This document shows positions 12,412-21,713 of a DNA stretch of 64,000 nucleotides, piece by piece. Origin of the DNA: Flavobacterium gyeonganense (GTDB taxonomy: Bacteria > Bacteroidota > Bacteroidia > Flavobacteriales > Flavobacteriaceae); the NCBI RefSeq assembly GCF_029625295.1, contig NZ_CP121112.1, positions 248,001 to 312,000 on the forward strand, given 5' to 3'. Numbering within the stretch: the first letter of the stretch is position 1; each line of letters begins with the position of its first letter. Under the pieces are notes generated by a model. That model worked only from the letters and a program-made list of their open reading frames with translations, was not told the DNA's origin and searched no databases. The position numbers and the translations under genes are program-made.

Positions 12412-14577
12412 TTAATTTCCGGGCGCAAAAGGGAATTTTAATGATTTAAAATAATCTAAGGATTGTGCTGGTTTCTCAACTCCCACAGGCAATTCCTTAC
12501 CCGAATATTGCTGAAAATAAAGCAGACAGGCATCCCGCCACCATTTTGCCTCTTTATATTGAATTTGTAACAACATCTGAACTTCTTTGAAACGTTCGTT
12601 ATCAATATATTTTTCAGCTTTATTCCAAATATTTTGCATATTTTTCACCTGATCAACACCTTCCTGATACTTCAAAGCTAAACCATCCCAAAGTGTTTGC
12701 CCGTTTTTTAATTTATAATCCCAGTCAAGATGATGAAACCATAGTAAATCTTTTTCAGGACAGGTTTTCACATTATCAAACAATTTTTCTACTTCCGGGG
12801 CATATTGTGATGTTGCATTTGTTCCGGTTTTAGAGCGGTCAAAACCAATACCGTTTTTATCTGCTTTGTGATAATACACCGGATTCCATTCCGGTCTGGA
12901 TAAATTAGAAACCCAAGGACCTGGTCCATAATGATGCCCTGTATCCATAATATGATGTAATCCAAGTGGAGTCATATAATTAACAACTGCTTCACGAGAT
13001 TCTATCATCATTTTTTTAATTGGGCTGATGAAATTTTCATCATTCGAAAACGTACATCTCAGCCATTCATCAGCAATAGTTTCAGAATCTAAATTGGGGT
13101 TCCAGGAAAGTCTTCCAAAGCCATACCAGTTAGCCTGTGCAAAAGGGTGACCGGTCCAGTTCAAATCATTTCCGATATTGGAAACTCCTGCAATACCTGT
13201 TAGCTTCGTTTTTATATAAGAACCGTCAACTACTTTAGCAACGGTTGTTCCTTTTCCTTTTTGATAAGTATCTGCTTCTAAAACTTCCTGAAATAATTTA
13301 GGCAGAAAAACCAAATGTGTGCTAAAACCTAAGTATTCCTGAGTAATTTGAAATTCCATCATTAATGGCGTTTTAGGCATAGCCCCAAACATAGGATGAA
13401 AAGGTTCGCGTGGCTGAAAATCGATTGCTCCGTTTTTTACCTGAACGATTACATTCTCTTTGAATTTTCCGTCGTAAGGGACAAATTCAGCATAAGCTTG
13501 TTTTGCCCTGTCATTGGCATCATGTTCAGAATAGACAAAAGCTCTCCACATAATTACCCCGCCAAATGGCGCAACGGCATCGGCAAGCATATTGGCACCG
13601 TCAACATGATCCCTTCCATAATTTTGTGGCCCTGGCTGACCTTCTGAATTTGCTTTTACCAGAAAGCCCCCAAAATCCGGAATTCTTTTATAAATTTCTT
13701 TAGCTTTATCTTTCCACCAATTTACCACACCAGGATCTTTTGGATCTGCAGTTTTTAATCCACCGATTTCAATTGGTGCTGAAAAACGCGCTGTCAGATA
13801 AACTTTTATTCCGTACGGTCTAAACACGTTAGCCAAAGCTTCAACCTTTTCTAAATATTGAGGCGTTAAGATTAGAGCGTTTGCATTTACATTGGTCAAA
13901 ACGGTTCCGTTTATTCCAATTGATGCATTTGCTCTGGCATAATCAACATATCGCTGATCAATAAAACCAGGAAGTTTTTGCCAGTTCCATAATGAAAAAC
14001 CGGCGTAGCCACGCTCGATAGTGCGGTCTAGATTATCCCAGTGATTTAAAATCCTGATATTTGTTTTTGGGCTATCAGCAATATTTAAATTTTGTATTGG
14101 TTTATTTGTCTGGATTAATCGCAAAAAATGATAAACACCGTATAAAACTCCAATATCTTTTTTACCAGTAATAACAATATGGTTTTTATTACTTACCGAA
14201 ATCGATTTGATAATAAAACCTTCATCATTTATAAGATCGAAACCAGACCCAATTTCTTTTTGAATTTCAGGACTTAAGGCCAATTTTGAGCCTAAAATTA
14301 TAGTATTATTCCCTTCTAATTTTGCTCCTGCCTGCATTTTATTTCCAAGCATATCATTCAAAGCAGTATGCAATTCATTTTTAGCGATTTTTAAAGTTTC
14401 AGTATCTTCTAATACTACTATCCCTTTAATATTTGATAAGTAATCTGAAATTGTTTTTGAATTAGTTTTCTTTTCATATTGCAGCCACAATTTGTAATCT
14501 TTCTGTGCCAATGCCGGACAACAGAATACAAAAAACAATATGCTCAATTTGAAAAAAGTCTTCTTTATAGGTTTCAT
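12412..14577 (-). CDS. GH67 alpha-glucuronidase
   Basis: This 721-aa protein has a signal peptide ending at CCPALAQ. It shows the family 67 order: an N-terminal alpha/beta domain (about 30-150), then a TIM barrel starting at RILNHWDNLDRTIERGYAG, with GTVLTNVNAN, LVKANSEGQPGPQNYGRDH (containing the Glu/Asp region) and MMEFQITQEYLGFSTHLV, and a helical C-terminal domain containing LHHIMDTGHHYGPGPW. GH67 enzymes release 4-O-methylglucuronic acid from the non-reducing terminal xylose of aldouronic acids, usually after GH10 has acted, which fits the order of the genes. An operator copy lies 113 bp upstream (14690-14699). Confidence 0.95.
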   Translation of the reverse strand: MKPIKKTFFKLSILFFVFCCPALAQKDYKLWLQYEKKTNSKTISDYLSNIKGIVVLEDTETLKIAKNELHTALNDMLGNKMQAGAKLEGNNTIILGSKLALSPEIQKEIGSGFDLINDEGFIIKSISVSNKNHIVITGKKDIGVLYGVYHFLRLIQTNKPIQNLNIADSPKTNIRILNHWDNLDRTIERGYAGFSLWNWQKLPGFIDQRYVDYARANASIGINGTVLTNVNANALILTPQYLEKVEALANVFRPYGIKVYLTARFSAPIEIGGLKTADPKDPGVVNWWKDKAKEIYKRIPDFGGFLVKANSEGQPGPQNYGRDHVDGANMLADAVAPFGGVIMWRAFVYSEHDANDRAKQAYAEFVPYDGKFKENVIVQVKNGAIDFQPREPFHPMFGAMPKTPLMMEFQITQEYLGFSTHLVFLPKLFQEVLEADTYQKGKGTTVAKVVDGSYIKTKLTGIAGVSNIGNDLNWTGHPFAQANWYGFGRLSWNPNLDSETIADEWLRCTFSNDENFISPIKKMMIESREAVVNYMTPLGLHHIMDTGHHYGPGPWVSNLSRPEWNPVYYHKADKNGIGFDRSKTGTNATSQYAPEVEKLFDNVKTCPEKDLLWFHHLDWDYKLKNGQTLWDGLALKYQEGVDQVKNMQNIWNKAEKYIDNERFKEVQMLLQIQYKEAKWWRDACLLYFQQYSGKELPVGVEKPAQSLDYFKSLKFPFAPGN

Positions 14578-14688
14578 TATTTCTTCTTTTTACTGCTTAA
14601 TTAGCTACAAACATCATCTTATTAATAGACTGATTATTTAGCAATATAAATACTAAAAAAATACAGTATTAAAAATATCAAAGTGTTC

Positions 14689-14700
14689 GCAATCGGTTGT
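14689..14700. promoter_or_regulatory. LacI-like operator upstream of GH67
   Basis: GCAATCGGTTGT contains the same 10-bp core as the sites at 10232, 10543 and 16087. On the - strand it is followed by CTTTGA, a possible -33 element, but no convincing TAnnTTTG partner was fixed. It is the only notable element in the 293-bp gap between GH67 and the LacI gene. Confidence 0.6.
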
Positions 14701-14870
14701 GCTAAAATACAAAAATAAAGCAATTAAAAAATAAAAAATCTTATTTATGCTTTATTTTAAAAAATTAACACCATAAATCCTATAATTTCAGGACATAGAA
14801 TATTAAATTTAAAAACAGTTAATATAAGACATAATAACAGTGGCCAAATAGCTTGGTACTTGTATATTTT

Positions 14871-15901
14871 TTATATTTTTTTGGAAGACTCACGTATAAG
14901 CACCTGAGTATTTAAGAATGTAATTTCTTTCGCATCCTCTTCTTTAACCGATTTGAGATTTTTAATAATTAATTCGGCCGCAGCTTTACCCATTTTCTCA
15001 GCTGGATGTGTAATAGTAGAAATGTTAGGCTCAATTATTTCAGAGATAGGGTCATTATTGAATCCAATTACCGCAAATTGATCAGGTACCTTAATTCCTC
15101 TTTTTTTGCGGTTTGAACTGCGCTTACTGCAAGAATATCTCCTGGAGCAAAAAGTCCGTCTGGTGGTGATTTCAAGTCAAACAACTGATTACAGGCTTTT
15201 ACACCATCCTCGTAAGTCATTTCCTTTAAACTAATAATAAGATTTTCTTCAACGGGAATGCCATGCTCAGATAAAGCATCGATATACCCTCTTTTACGTT
15301 CATTGTAAAGTGTCCCGAATTCTGATCCGGCAGTTAAATGAGCAATTCTTTTACATCCTTGTTCTATAAGATGTTTTGTCGCCTTATATCCCGCTAAATA
15401 ATTATTGATTACAACACGAAAAGTATCATAATCTTTTGGTACCCTGTCAACAAACACTAAAGGAATGTTGTTATTTGAAAATTGTTTAAAATGTGAAGTA
15501 TCTTTAGTTTCCATTGCAAGCGAACAAATAACTCCACTTACCCTATTACTGTATAAGGACTTAGCCATATCAACCTCCATCTGGTATGAATCATGCGATT
15601 GCATAATAATTACAGAATAATTAGATTTTTGGGCGGTAATCTCAATACCACTAATTAATGATGATAAAAATGGCTGTGTAACAGTGGGGATCAAAATTCC
15701 AATTGTTTTCGTTACATTACCACGAAGCCCTGCTGCTAAAGTATTAGGCACAAAACCCATTTCTTTAGCTGTCTGTTTTACTTTTTTAATTGTTTTCTCA
15801 CTTATGCTGTGATGGTCTTTTAAAGCCCGCGAAATTGTTGATGCTGCAAGATTCAGTTTTTCTGCAATATCATAAATTGTTACGTGTCTGTGTTCTTCCA
15901 T
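14871..15901 (-). CDS. LacI-family transcriptional regulator (frameshifted near the C-terminus)
   Basis: Residues 7-55 are a LacI helix-turn-helix (VTIYDIAEKLNLAASTISRA), followed by the hinge (NTLAAGLRG) and a periplasmic-binding-protein-like effector domain (IGILIPTVTQPFLSSLISGI to GLFAPGDILAVSAVQTAKK). The frame stops early at 15068 with ELRYLINLR. If one A is added to the A7 run at 15101-15107 the protein continues as KRGIKVPDQFAVIGFNNDPI to a stop at 14871, giving the normal family length of about 343 aa. The intact protein would bind the operators found before susC, GH67 and GH3 and respond to a xylan-derived sugar. It is transcribed away from GH3, with the operator at 16087 in the shared gap. 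Confidence 0.85.
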
Positions 15902-16086
15902 GAATTAGAGTAGTAAATAGACGTAAATGTACTTATTTTAATCTTACAACAATCAATTCTGCATTTATTTAGGATATAATAAAGGTTTTTACAAAAATAA
16001 TAGTCTTTAAAATATTAATTTGTCATATTTTTAAATATCTATTTGCACATAATTTTTTTATTTTAAAAAAAAGTTATTCCTTTACA

Positions 16087-16124
16087 CAATCGGTTGTTTA
16101 ATTATAATTATTTAATTAAGTTCC
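16087..16124 (+). promoter_or_regulatory. LacI-like operator and promoter of GH3-transketolase
   Basis: CAATCGGTTG at 16087-16096 is extended on both sides to ACACAATCGGTTGTTT. TTGT at its right edge (16094-16097) lies 19 bases before TAAGTTCC (16117-16124), a weak TAnnTTTG match. This is the same overlap of operator and -33 element seen at susC. It sits 51-60 bp before the GH3 start and within the divergent gap to the LacI gene, so autoregulation is also possible. Confidence 0.6.
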
Positions 16125-16146
16125 ACATCTCTATAAAATATAGCTA

Positions 16147-18768
16147 ATGAAAACAAAAAAAATCACAACTTTAATTGCACTGATAATTTCATGCTATTGC
16201 TTAGCACAAGAAAAGGAGAAATTCCGGTTTCAAAATACCAAATTAAGTTTTGAAGAACGGGTAAATGACCTTGTAAGCCAGTTAACATTAGAGGAAAAAG
16301 TATCCCAGATGTTAAATTCGTCTCCGGCAATTCCAAGACTTGCAATACCTGCATATGACTGGTGGAATGAGACTTTACATGGAGTTGCCAGAACTCCTTT
16401 TAAAACAACTGTCTATCCTCAGGCAATAGCTATGGCGGCCACATTTGATAAAAATTCACTTTTTAAAATGGCAGACTATTCAGCACTTGAAGGAAGAGCC
16501 ATTTACAATAAAGCCGTAGCAACAGGCCGAACCAATGAACGCTATTTAGGGCTCACCTACTGGACACCTAATATTAATATTTTTCGCGATCCACGCTGGG
16601 GACGCGGACAGGAAACGTATGGTGAAGATCCCTATCTGGCAAGTGTTCTGGGCGATTCGTTTGTAAAAGGCCTTCAGGGAGATGATCCTAAATACCTAAA
16701 AGCTGCTGCATGCGCCAAGCATTATGCCGTGCATAGCGGACCTGAATCTTTACGCCATACTTTTAATGTTGATGTAACACCATATGAACTTTGGGACACC
16801 TATCTCCCTGCTTTTAAAAAATTAGTAACAGAGTCTAAAGTTGCTGGTGTAATGTGTGCTTATAATGCCTTCAGGACACAGCCATGTTGTGCCAGTGATA
16901 TATTAATGACAGATATTTTAAGAAATCAATGGAAATTTGATGGCTATGTGACCTCGGACTGCTGGGCAATCGATGATTTTTTCAAAAACCATAAAACACA
17001 TCCGGATGCTGAATCTGCTTCAGCAGATGCTGTTTTTCACGGAACAGATATTGACTGTGGTACTGATGCCTATAAAGCTTTAGTTCAGGCTGTAAAAAAC
17101 GGAAAAATAAGTGAGAAACAAATTGATATCTCTGTAAAACGCCTTTTTATGATTCGTTTCAGGCTTGGAATGTTTGATCCTGCTGAAATGGTAAAGTATG
17201 CACAGACACCGGCTTCTGTTTTAGAAAATACGGCACATCAGCAGCATGCCTTAAAAATGGCGAGACAATCTATGGTTTTGCTTCGAAATGAGAAAAATGT
17301 ATTACCACTAAATAAAAACCTGAAAAAAATTGTGGTACTTGGTCCTAATGCGGATAACTCTATATCCATTTTAGGAAATTACAACGGAACTCCGAGCAAG
17401 TTAACAACAGTTTTACAGGGAATTAAAGAAAAAGCAGGTCCTAATACTGAAATCGTTTATGAAAAAGCAGTCAACTTTACAAATGACACTTTATTAGTAT
17501 ATCAGAATCTTAAAAATCAATACGCTTACGAAGGAAAACAGGGTTTTAAAGCCGAATATTATAATAACAAAAATCTTTCCGGTGAACCTGAAGCTGTAAG
17601 AACCGAACCAGAAATCAACAACTTTTGGCAGGAAGGCGAAGTTGTTATAAAAAACATTAAAGCGAACCAATTTTCTGCACGCTATTCCACAAACTTTACA
17701 GCAGAAAAGGATGGCTCTGTTACTTTTGAAGTTAGTGCAGATGATGGGTATCGTTTTTTAATAGATGGAAAACAAGTTATAAATGCATGGGACAGAAACA
17801 GATGGGGAGAAAAAACGTTTAAATTAATAACGAAAAAAAACACCGTTTATAAATTGGTTTTAGAATACTGGCAGGGTGAAGGAAAAGCCAACGTTGCATT
17901 GAATACTGGTAATTTTGAAAAAACGGATTCCAAAAAAATAGTGGATAACAATAAAGACGCCGATGCATTCATTTATGTTGGCGGGATATCCCCACAGCTG
18001 GAAGGCGAAGAAATGCCTGTAAACTTTCCAGGCTTTGCAGGTGGTGACCGTACCTCTATCCTACTTCCAAAAGTTCAGACCGAGCTGATGAAAGCTTTGA
18101 AAACCTCTGGAAAACCAGTCGTTTTTGTCATGATGACAGGCAGCGCTATAGCCATCCCTTGGGAGGCGGAAAATATTCCGGCAATACTCAATGCATGGTA
18201 TGGAGGCCAAGCGGCTGGAAATGCTGTATCAGATATCCTTTTCGGAGATTATAACCCTGCAGGAAGACTACCTGTTACATTTTACAAAAGCGATTCAGAC
18301 CTGCCTGCTTTTGTTGATTACAGCATGGATAACAAAACGTATCGCTATTTTAAAGGTGATCCGCTTTATGGTTTTGGGTATGGACTTAGTTATACTTCAT
18401 TTAAATACGATCAGTTAAAAGTTTCTTCCAAAATAAAGAAAGGACAGCCTGTTTCAGTTTCAGTAAGAATAACCAATACCGGAAAATCGGAAGGAGAAGA
18501 AGTTACCCAATTGTATATTATCAACCAAAATCCATCTGTAAAAGCACCTTTAAAAAGCCTCAAAGGATTTGAAAGGCTTAATTTAAAATCAGGTGAAAGC
18601 AAAATAATCAGTTTTACACTTTCTCCTGAAGACCTTTCTTCAATTAATACAGAAGGTAACCTGAAACAATTTTCCGGAAAAATAAAACTTGCTATCGGGG
18701 GCTGTCAGCCAGATGAAAAAAATGAAATAAAAAACAATATTGTAACCCAGATTATTCAAATAGACTAG
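16147..18768 (+). CDS. GH3 beta-xylosidase with PA14 insertion
   Basis: This 873-aa protein has a signal peptide ending near CYCLAQ. The GH3 N-terminal barrel contains DWWNETLHGVAR, YWTPNINIFRDPRWGRGQET, AKHYAVHSGPES and the nucleophile Asp271 in GYVTSDCWAI. The second alpha/beta domain (MARQSMVLLRNEKNVLPL) is interrupted by a PA14-like domain (FKAEYYNNKNLSGEP to YWQGEGKANVAL, about residues 460-600), and a fibronectin III-like domain closes the protein. The DWWNE/SDCW signature is the one usual in xylan 1,4-beta-xylosidases. It would release xylose from imported xylo-oligosaccharides, probably in the periplasm. It is followed after 50 bp by transketolase and is likely cotranscribed. Confidence 0.9.
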   Translation: MKTKKITTLIALIISCYCLAQEKEKFRFQNTKLSFEERVNDLVSQLTLEEKVSQMLNSSPAIPRLAIPAYDWWNETLHGVARTPFKTTVYPQAIAMAATFDKNSLFKMADYSALEGRAIYNKAVATGRTNERYLGLTYWTPNINIFRDPRWGRGQETYGEDPYLASVLGDSFVKGLQGDDPKYLKAAACAKHYAVHSGPESLRHTFNVDVTPYELWDTYLPAFKKLVTESKVAGVMCAYNAFRTQPCCASDILMTDILRNQWKFDGYVTSDCWAIDDFFKNHKTHPDAESASADAVFHGTDIDCGTDAYKALVQAVKNGKISEKQIDISVKRLFMIRFRLGMFDPAEMVKYAQTPASVLENTAHQQHALKMARQSMVLLRNEKNVLPLNKNLKKIVVLGPNADNSISILGNYNGTPSKLTTVLQGIKEKAGPNTEIVYEKAVNFTNDTLLVYQNLKNQYAYEGKQGFKAEYYNNKNLSGEPEAVRTEPEINNFWQEGEVVIKNIKANQFSARYSTNFTAEKDGSVTFEVSADDGYRFLIDGKQVINAWDRNRWGEKTFKLITKKNTVYKLVLEYWQGEGKANVALNTGNFEKTDSKKIVDNNKDADAFIYVGGISPQLEGEEMPVNFPGFAGGDRTSILLPKVQTELMKALKTSGKPVVFVMMTGSAIAIPWEAENIPAILNAWYGGQAAGNAVSDILFGDYNPAGRLPVTFYKSDSDLPAFVDYSMDNKTYRYFKGDPLYGFGYGLSYTSFKYDQLKVSSKIKKGQPVSVSVRITNTGKSEGEEVTQLYIINQNPSVKAPLKSLKGFERLNLKSGESKIISFTLSPEDLSSINTEGNLKQFSGKIKLAIGGCQPDEKNEIKNNIVTQIIQID

Positions 18769-18818
18769 TAATAAATCTAAGTTTAATAACAACTCAAGAT
18801 TACATTAATTAACAAAAA

Positions 18819-20864
18819 ATGAACAAGACAATAGACCAATTATCTGCGGATAATATTAGAGCATTAGCCATTTCAATGGTAGAAAAAGCAAATTCAGGCC
18901 ACCCAGGCGGATCTATGGGCGGAGCCGATTTTATGCATATCCTTTATACAGAATATTTAAAATACGATCCATCAGACATGCATTGGATTTTCAGGGATCG
19001 TTTTTTTATGGATGCCGGTCACCTTTCTGCTTTAATGTATGCCCAATATCATTTGTTAGGCAATTATGAAAAAACAGATTTAGAGAATTTTAGACAATGG
19101 GGTTCTGTTACGCCAGGACATCCTGAAATTGATGTAAAAAGAGGTATCGAAAACACTTCAGGCCCTTTGGGTCAGGGGCATGTTATGGGTGTAGGTGCCG
19201 CTATTGCAGCAAAGTTTTTATCTGCCAGATTTAATAATTTATTCGATCATAAAATTTACGGATTCATAACAGACGGAGGGGTTCAGGAAGAGATTTCTCA
19301 GGGGGCTGGTCGTATTGCAGGGCATTTGGGACTGAATAATTTCATTATGTTTTATGATTCAAACGATGTGCAACTATCATCAATGACCGATGAAGTTACG
19401 ACCGAAGATACTGCAATGAAATATGAATCCTGGGGATGGAAAGTCATCACTATCGATGGTCATAGCCATACTCATATCCGTTCTGCGCTCAATGCCGCTC
19501 ATGCAGAATTAGAAAGACCTACACTTATTATTGGAAGAACCATTATGGGCAAAGGATGCGTTACAGCTGATGGAGAAATGTACGAAGGACAGTGTGAACT
19601 TCACGGAAAACCAATTGGCGGGACAAAAGCATGTTTTAAATCAACATTACTCAATTTAGGAGCAAATCCGGAAGATTCATTTGCTGTTTACGAAGACGTT
19701 GCTGCGCATTACAAAAACGTCTTAGCCAGAAAAACAGCAGAAGCAGCAGAAACAAAAACAAAAATTGCTGCCTGGGAAAAGCAAAATCCTGAACTGGCAA
19801 AAAAAATCCAGCAGTTTTTTAATGGTGACCTGCCGGAACTCGATTTCAGTTCGATAGCACAAAAAGCCAATTCGGCTACACGTGATGCTTCGGCAGCAGT
19901 TTTGGGATATCTGGCTGAAAATGTAGAAAATATGATTGTTTCTTCTGCCGATTTATCCAATAGTGACAAAACTGATGGCTTCTTAAAAAAATCTTCGGTT
20001 CTGAAAAAGGATGATTTTAGCGGTGGATTCCTTCAGGCTGGAGTTGCAGAACTTACCATGGCAGCAATTGCAAACGGAATCGCCCTTCACGGGGGAGTTA
20101 TTCCGGTTGTAGCTACCTTTTTTGTGTTTTCTGATTATATGAAACCTGCCATTCGACTTGCAGCAATTCAGGAACTTCCAGTAAAATATGTGTGGACCCA
20201 TGATTCCTTCCGCGTAGGCGAAGACGGACCAACGCATCAGCCAATTGAACAGGAAGCTCAGATTAGATTATTGGAAAAAATCAAAAATCACTCAGGAGAT
20301 CAAAGTTTATTAGCCCTGAGACCTGCAGATGCTGTTGAAACTTCGGTAGCATGGCAAATGGCATTGGAAAACAAAAAAACACCAACAGGATTAATTCTTT
20401 CGAGACAAAACATTACCGACATTCCAACTTCAGGGAATTCAAGATTTGAAGAAGCTTCTAAAGCAAAAAAAGGAGGCTACCTTGTAAAAGCTGTTCAAAA
20501 TCCTGATATCACTTTAATAGCAAATGGATCTGAAGTAGCGACTCTTATTGAAGCAGCAGTTGAATTAGAAAGCAGCATTAAACTAAAAATAAACGTGGCC
20601 TCTGTAATTTCTGAAGGACTTTTCAGGTCACAGCCAAAAGAATATCAGGAAAGTGTTATTCCAACAAACGGATTGGTCTTTGGACTGACAGCAGGGCTTC
20701 CGGTCAATCTGGAAAATCTTGCGGGAAGCCGTGGAACAGTTTTCGGACTGGATCATTTTGGTTACTCTGCTCCTGCCCATATTTTGGATGAAAAATTTGG
20801 CTTTACCAGTAAAAATGCCTGCGATGAAATCATTAAATATTTAGATGCAAATAAGTCAAACTAA
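18819..20864 (+). CDS. tkt: Transketolase
   Basis: This is a full-length 681-aa transketolase with no signal peptide. It has the TPP-binding part (SGHPGGSMGGAD near 27-38, GPLGQGHVMGVG, FITDGGVQEEISQGAGRIAG), a pyrimidine-binding domain (GFLQAGVAELTMAAIANGIA, VATFFVFSDYMKPAIRLAA, WTHDSFRVGEDGPTHQPIEQ) and a C-terminal regulatory domain. It exchanges two-carbon units between pentose and triose/hexose phosphates. Its position directly behind the operator-controlled GH3 suggests a dedicated copy that raises pentose phosphate flux when xylan is used. No xylose isomerase or xylulokinase gene is in the window. Confidence 0.95.
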   Translation: MNKTIDQLSADNIRALAISMVEKANSGHPGGSMGGADFMHILYTEYLKYDPSDMHWIFRDRFFMDAGHLSALMYAQYHLLGNYEKTDLENFRQWGSVTPGHPEIDVKRGIENTSGPLGQGHVMGVGAAIAAKFLSARFNNLFDHKIYGFITDGGVQEEISQGAGRIAGHLGLNNFIMFYDSNDVQLSSMTDEVTTEDTAMKYESWGWKVITIDGHSHTHIRSALNAAHAELERPTLIIGRTIMGKGCVTADGEMYEGQCELHGKPIGGTKACFKSTLLNLGANPEDSFAVYEDVAAHYKNVLARKTAEAAETKTKIAAWEKQNPELAKKIQQFFNGDLPELDFSSIAQKANSATRDASAAVLGYLAENVENMIVSSADLSNSDKTDGFLKKSSVLKKDDFSGGFLQAGVAELTMAAIANGIALHGGVIPVVATFFVFSDYMKPAIRLAAIQELPVKYVWTHDSFRVGEDGPTHQPIEQEAQIRLLEKIKNHSGDQSLLALRPADAVETSVAWQMALENKKTPTGLILSRQNITDIPTSGNSRFEEASKAKKGGYLVKAVQNPDITLIANGSEVATLIEAAVELESSIKLKINVASVISEGLFRSQPKEYQESVIPTNGLVFGLTAGLPVNLENLAGSRGTVFGLDHFGYSAPAHILDEKFGFTSKNACDEIIKYLDANKSN

Positions 20865-20917
20865 ATAAAATAAAAAATGATTTAATAGAAAATACAATTA
20901 TTCTATTTTATTAATGA

Positions 20918-20949
20918 GCCTCCAAGTCGATGAATTTGGAGGCTTTTTT
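20918..20949 (+). terminator. Rho-independent terminator after transketolase
   Basis: A GCCTCCAA / TTGGAGGC stem with a 10-base loop is followed by six T residues. It marks the right end of the xylan locus. The rest of the gap to 21134 shows nothing recognisable. Confidence 0.85.
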
Positions 20950-21134
20950 ATTTCGTTTTTTGGTGTAAAGCACACTCATTTTTTATACGACTTTTTGAAA
21001 TTAAATTAATCTTAAAAAAACAAAAAACTGGCGTCTTCGCAATTAATTTAGTAACTTGTAGTAGTTAAGTTATATTTTGCACTCTTACTGTGTAATTTTT
21101 TATTTGAATAAATATAAATCACAAAACCTGTTTC

Positions 21135-21710
21135 ATGAAAAAAAATCTTCTGCTATTATTTTTTACATGTGTGTTTATTTCTTGTGAAAACAAAAAAGAA
21201 CTAGAACTTCAAAACAGAGAAAAAGCTTTAATCTTAAGGGAAGAACAATTAGCTGACAAGGAAGCAGATTACCAGGCCCTGCTCATATTCCGCGACAGCA
21301 TAATAGCCTTAAAAGATACTGTTAATAATCCTGTTGAACCAATAAAAGAATGGCCAAAAAACATTCAGGGCATCTGGAACAGTAAAATGCTTTGCAGGGA
21401 GTCCAATTGTAATCAATATGTTATTGGTGATCAACGAAATGAGACCTGGCAGTTTTTATCTGATTCTAGCGGGATTTATATGAATGTTTTGAACAACAAA
21501 AAACTTATACGTGTATTTAAAGCCAGGTATATCGACGATAAGATACAGCTCGAATTCAACAGTGACAGTATTTCAAAAAACAGAATAAAAATGAATGTAG
21601 TTCTGGATGACATCAAAGAAAACGTCATTAAAGGAACACAGACAATAACGAGACAAGATAACTGCACAGCAAAATTTTCAGTAGAACTTACCCTTCCCCA
21701 AAAAAAATAA
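21135..21710 (+). CDS. Lipoprotein of unknown function
   Basis: This 191-aa protein begins with a lipoprotein signal (LLLLFFTCVFISC, Cys20). A charged helical stretch follows (ELELQNREKALILREEQLAD, about 22-60), predicted as a short coiled coil, then a compact domain with WPKNIQGIWNSKMLC, NETWQFLSDSSGIYM and ITRQDNCTAKFSVEL, containing four cysteines apart from the lipid anchor. The second part resembles small lipocalin-like beta barrels in rhythm (GIWNS...W.F...GIY), but no family was recognised. It ends 3 bp before the antiporter gene, so the two form an operon and may act together at the envelope. Confidence 0.75.
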   Translation: MKKNLLLLFFTCVFISCENKKELELQNREKALILREEQLADKEADYQALLIFRDSIIALKDTVNNPVEPIKEWPKNIQGIWNSKMLCRESNCNQYVIGDQRNETWQFLSDSSGIYMNVLNNKKLIRVFKARYIDDKIQLEFNSDSISKNRIKMNVVLDDIKENVIKGTQTITRQDNCTAKFSVELTLPQKK

Positions 21711-21713
21711 TTT

